Notes under the pieces: model-generated
What the model saw: only the letters and a program-made list of their open reading frames with translations
Told to the model about the DNA's origin: nothing
Databases searched by the model: none
Translations under genes and position numbers: made by a program
Assembly: GCA_022360105.1 (NCBI GenBank)
Contig: JAKSDL010000616.1
Span: forward strand, 1-6,404
Length of the DNA stretch: 6,404 bases
Reading direction: 5' to 3'
From: Pseudomonadota bacterium
GTDB lineage: Bacteria; SAR324; XYD2-FULL-50-16; JAHJRI01
Shown here: positions 6,084 to 6,404 of the stretch, piece by piece
Position numbering within the stretch: the first letter of the stretch is position 1
How the letters are laid out: every line of letters begins with the position of its first letter

Positions 6084-6139
6084 CGTTATATTTTAGGAAT
6101 AGTATGTCAACAGAATATAAATAGCCGTTCGATATAACG
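6084..6139. repeat. Inverted repeat CGTTATAT / ATATAACG
   Basis: Perfect 8-bp arms at 6084-6091 and 6132-6139 enclose 40 bp. A second hairpin (GAAAGC/GCTTTC, 3-nt loop, 6139-6153) adjoins the right arm. Both lie inside the region flanked by the opposed heptad clusters and add to its potential to fold. Confidence 0.45.
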
Positions 6140-6155
6140 AAAGCGCAGCTTTCAC

Positions 6156-6190
6156 AACGGACTGATAACGGATAGCCGATAGCCGTTCAA
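6156..6190. repeat. Heptad repeat cluster, right arm (opposite orientation)
   Basis: Read on the minus strand, five 7-bp units follow each other in phase, among them GCTATCG, GCTATCC and GTTATCA. They match the left cluster: 22 of 28 positions agree when 6156-6183 (reverse complement) is aligned with 5999-6026, and several mismatches would be G-U pairs in RNA. The pair encloses about 130 bp. Confidence 0.7.
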
Positions 6191-6198
6191 CACTTTAA

Positions 6199-6227
6199 AA
6201 CCGGATGAAAAATTCCGGTTCTTTTCC
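6199..6227 (+). terminator. Possible intrinsic terminator
   Basis: AACCGGA (6199-6205) and TCCGGTT (6214-6220) form a 7-bp stem with an 8-nt A-rich loop, followed by CTTTTCC. The tail is only moderately T-rich. It could end read-through from the gcv cluster, about 290 bp after gcvPB, or from a transcript of the repeat-flanked region. The stem is nearly symmetrical, but the A-rich side upstream (TTTAAAA) could also support termination on the minus strand. Confidence 0.45.
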
Positions 6228-6404
6228 TTAATTTCTCTCCTGTTTATCGTAATTTCCAGGAAACATCATCGATGGTGCGAACGGTCGCTCAGAGTTTCAA
6301 AAATTTAAATTAATTGAAAATTTTTTATTGAATTTAATAAGAAACAAATAATCAGTTTTTTCAATCACTTTTTTGACCCCCTCTAGTCTATCTCTCCACT
6401 TATA

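Larger units (their letters stand above)
5910..6404. other. Gene-free 3' region downstream of the gcv cluster
   Basis: No convincing coding region is seen in these 495 bp on either strand, and in particular no gcvH follows gcvPB. The stretch holds the hairpin at 5943-5981, two opposed heptad-repeat clusters (5992-6026 and 6156-6190) around smaller hairpins, a terminator-like hairpin at 6199-6227, and an AT-rich segment from about 6299 to 6375. The last could be the upstream region of the next gene, but I cannot name a promoter there with any confidence. Confidence 0.6.

Noticed and set aside
6049..6096. A 15-codon open frame starting ATG TGT with a GGAG seven bases upstream
   Set aside because: It is too short to judge and its start lies in a hairpin inside the repeat-flanked region. 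A chance GGAG before an ATG is expected in AT-rich DNA.
6061..6139. Possible integron attC-like site, because of the ATAAC...GTTAT and CGTTATAT...ATATAACG pairs
   Set aside because: The arms do not fit the RYYYAAC/GTTRRRY core rules, and no gene cassette or integrase is near.
6371..6404. A TTGACC -35-like box close to the right edge
   Set aside because: No -10 element lies at acceptable spacing before the window ends, so a promoter cannot be supported.

Overview
The window looks like a bacterial chromosome segment of moderate GC, and probably comes from a Desulfobacterota (deltaproteobacterial, sulfate-reducer-like) organism. That placement is an inference. It rests on the overall flavour of the proteins, the split two-subunit glycine decarboxylase, and the intergenic spacers packed with degenerate 7-bp repeats. 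No marker gene such as rRNA is present to confirm it.

Layout. Bases 2-121 are the last 39 codons of glmS (glucosamine-6-phosphate synthase), on the + strand and cut by the window edge. Four bases further on, a shikimate-kinase-family gene (126-635, - strand) ends tail to tail with it. A spacer of about 460 bp follows, holding a REP-like palindrome, other inverted repeats, and a good sigma-70-type promoter with TTGAC/GTCAA half-sites. It leads into an Lrp/AsnC-family regulator (1097-1549, +). Next come gcvT (1643-2917), a 203-bp spacer made largely of GCTGAAG-type heptads, gcvPA (3121-4452) and gcvPB (4449-5909). The last two overlap by ATGA. The final 495 bp hold no convincing gene. They contain a long hairpin just after gcvPB, a second heptad family (GTTATCG-type) in two opposing clusters around a hairpin-rich core, a terminator-like hairpin, and an AT-rich end.

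How the genes work together. GcvPA and GcvPB form the PLP-dependent glycine decarboxylase (P-protein). GcvT moves the methylene group from aminomethylated H-protein to tetrahydrofolate. H-protein (gcvH) and dihydrolipoamide dehydrogenase (lpd) are also needed but are not in the window. The Lrp/AsnC protein directly upstream is the obvious candidate regulator of the cluster. I see no glycine riboswitch before gcvT. In anaerobes this machinery can oxidise glycine or run in reverse as part of the reductive glycine pathway; the sequence alone does not show which applies here.

I found no clearly new multi-gene system. The most unusual points are the two intergenic heptad-repeat families, the divergent 424-residue GcvT, and the altered substrate-site motifs of the shikimate-kinase-like protein.
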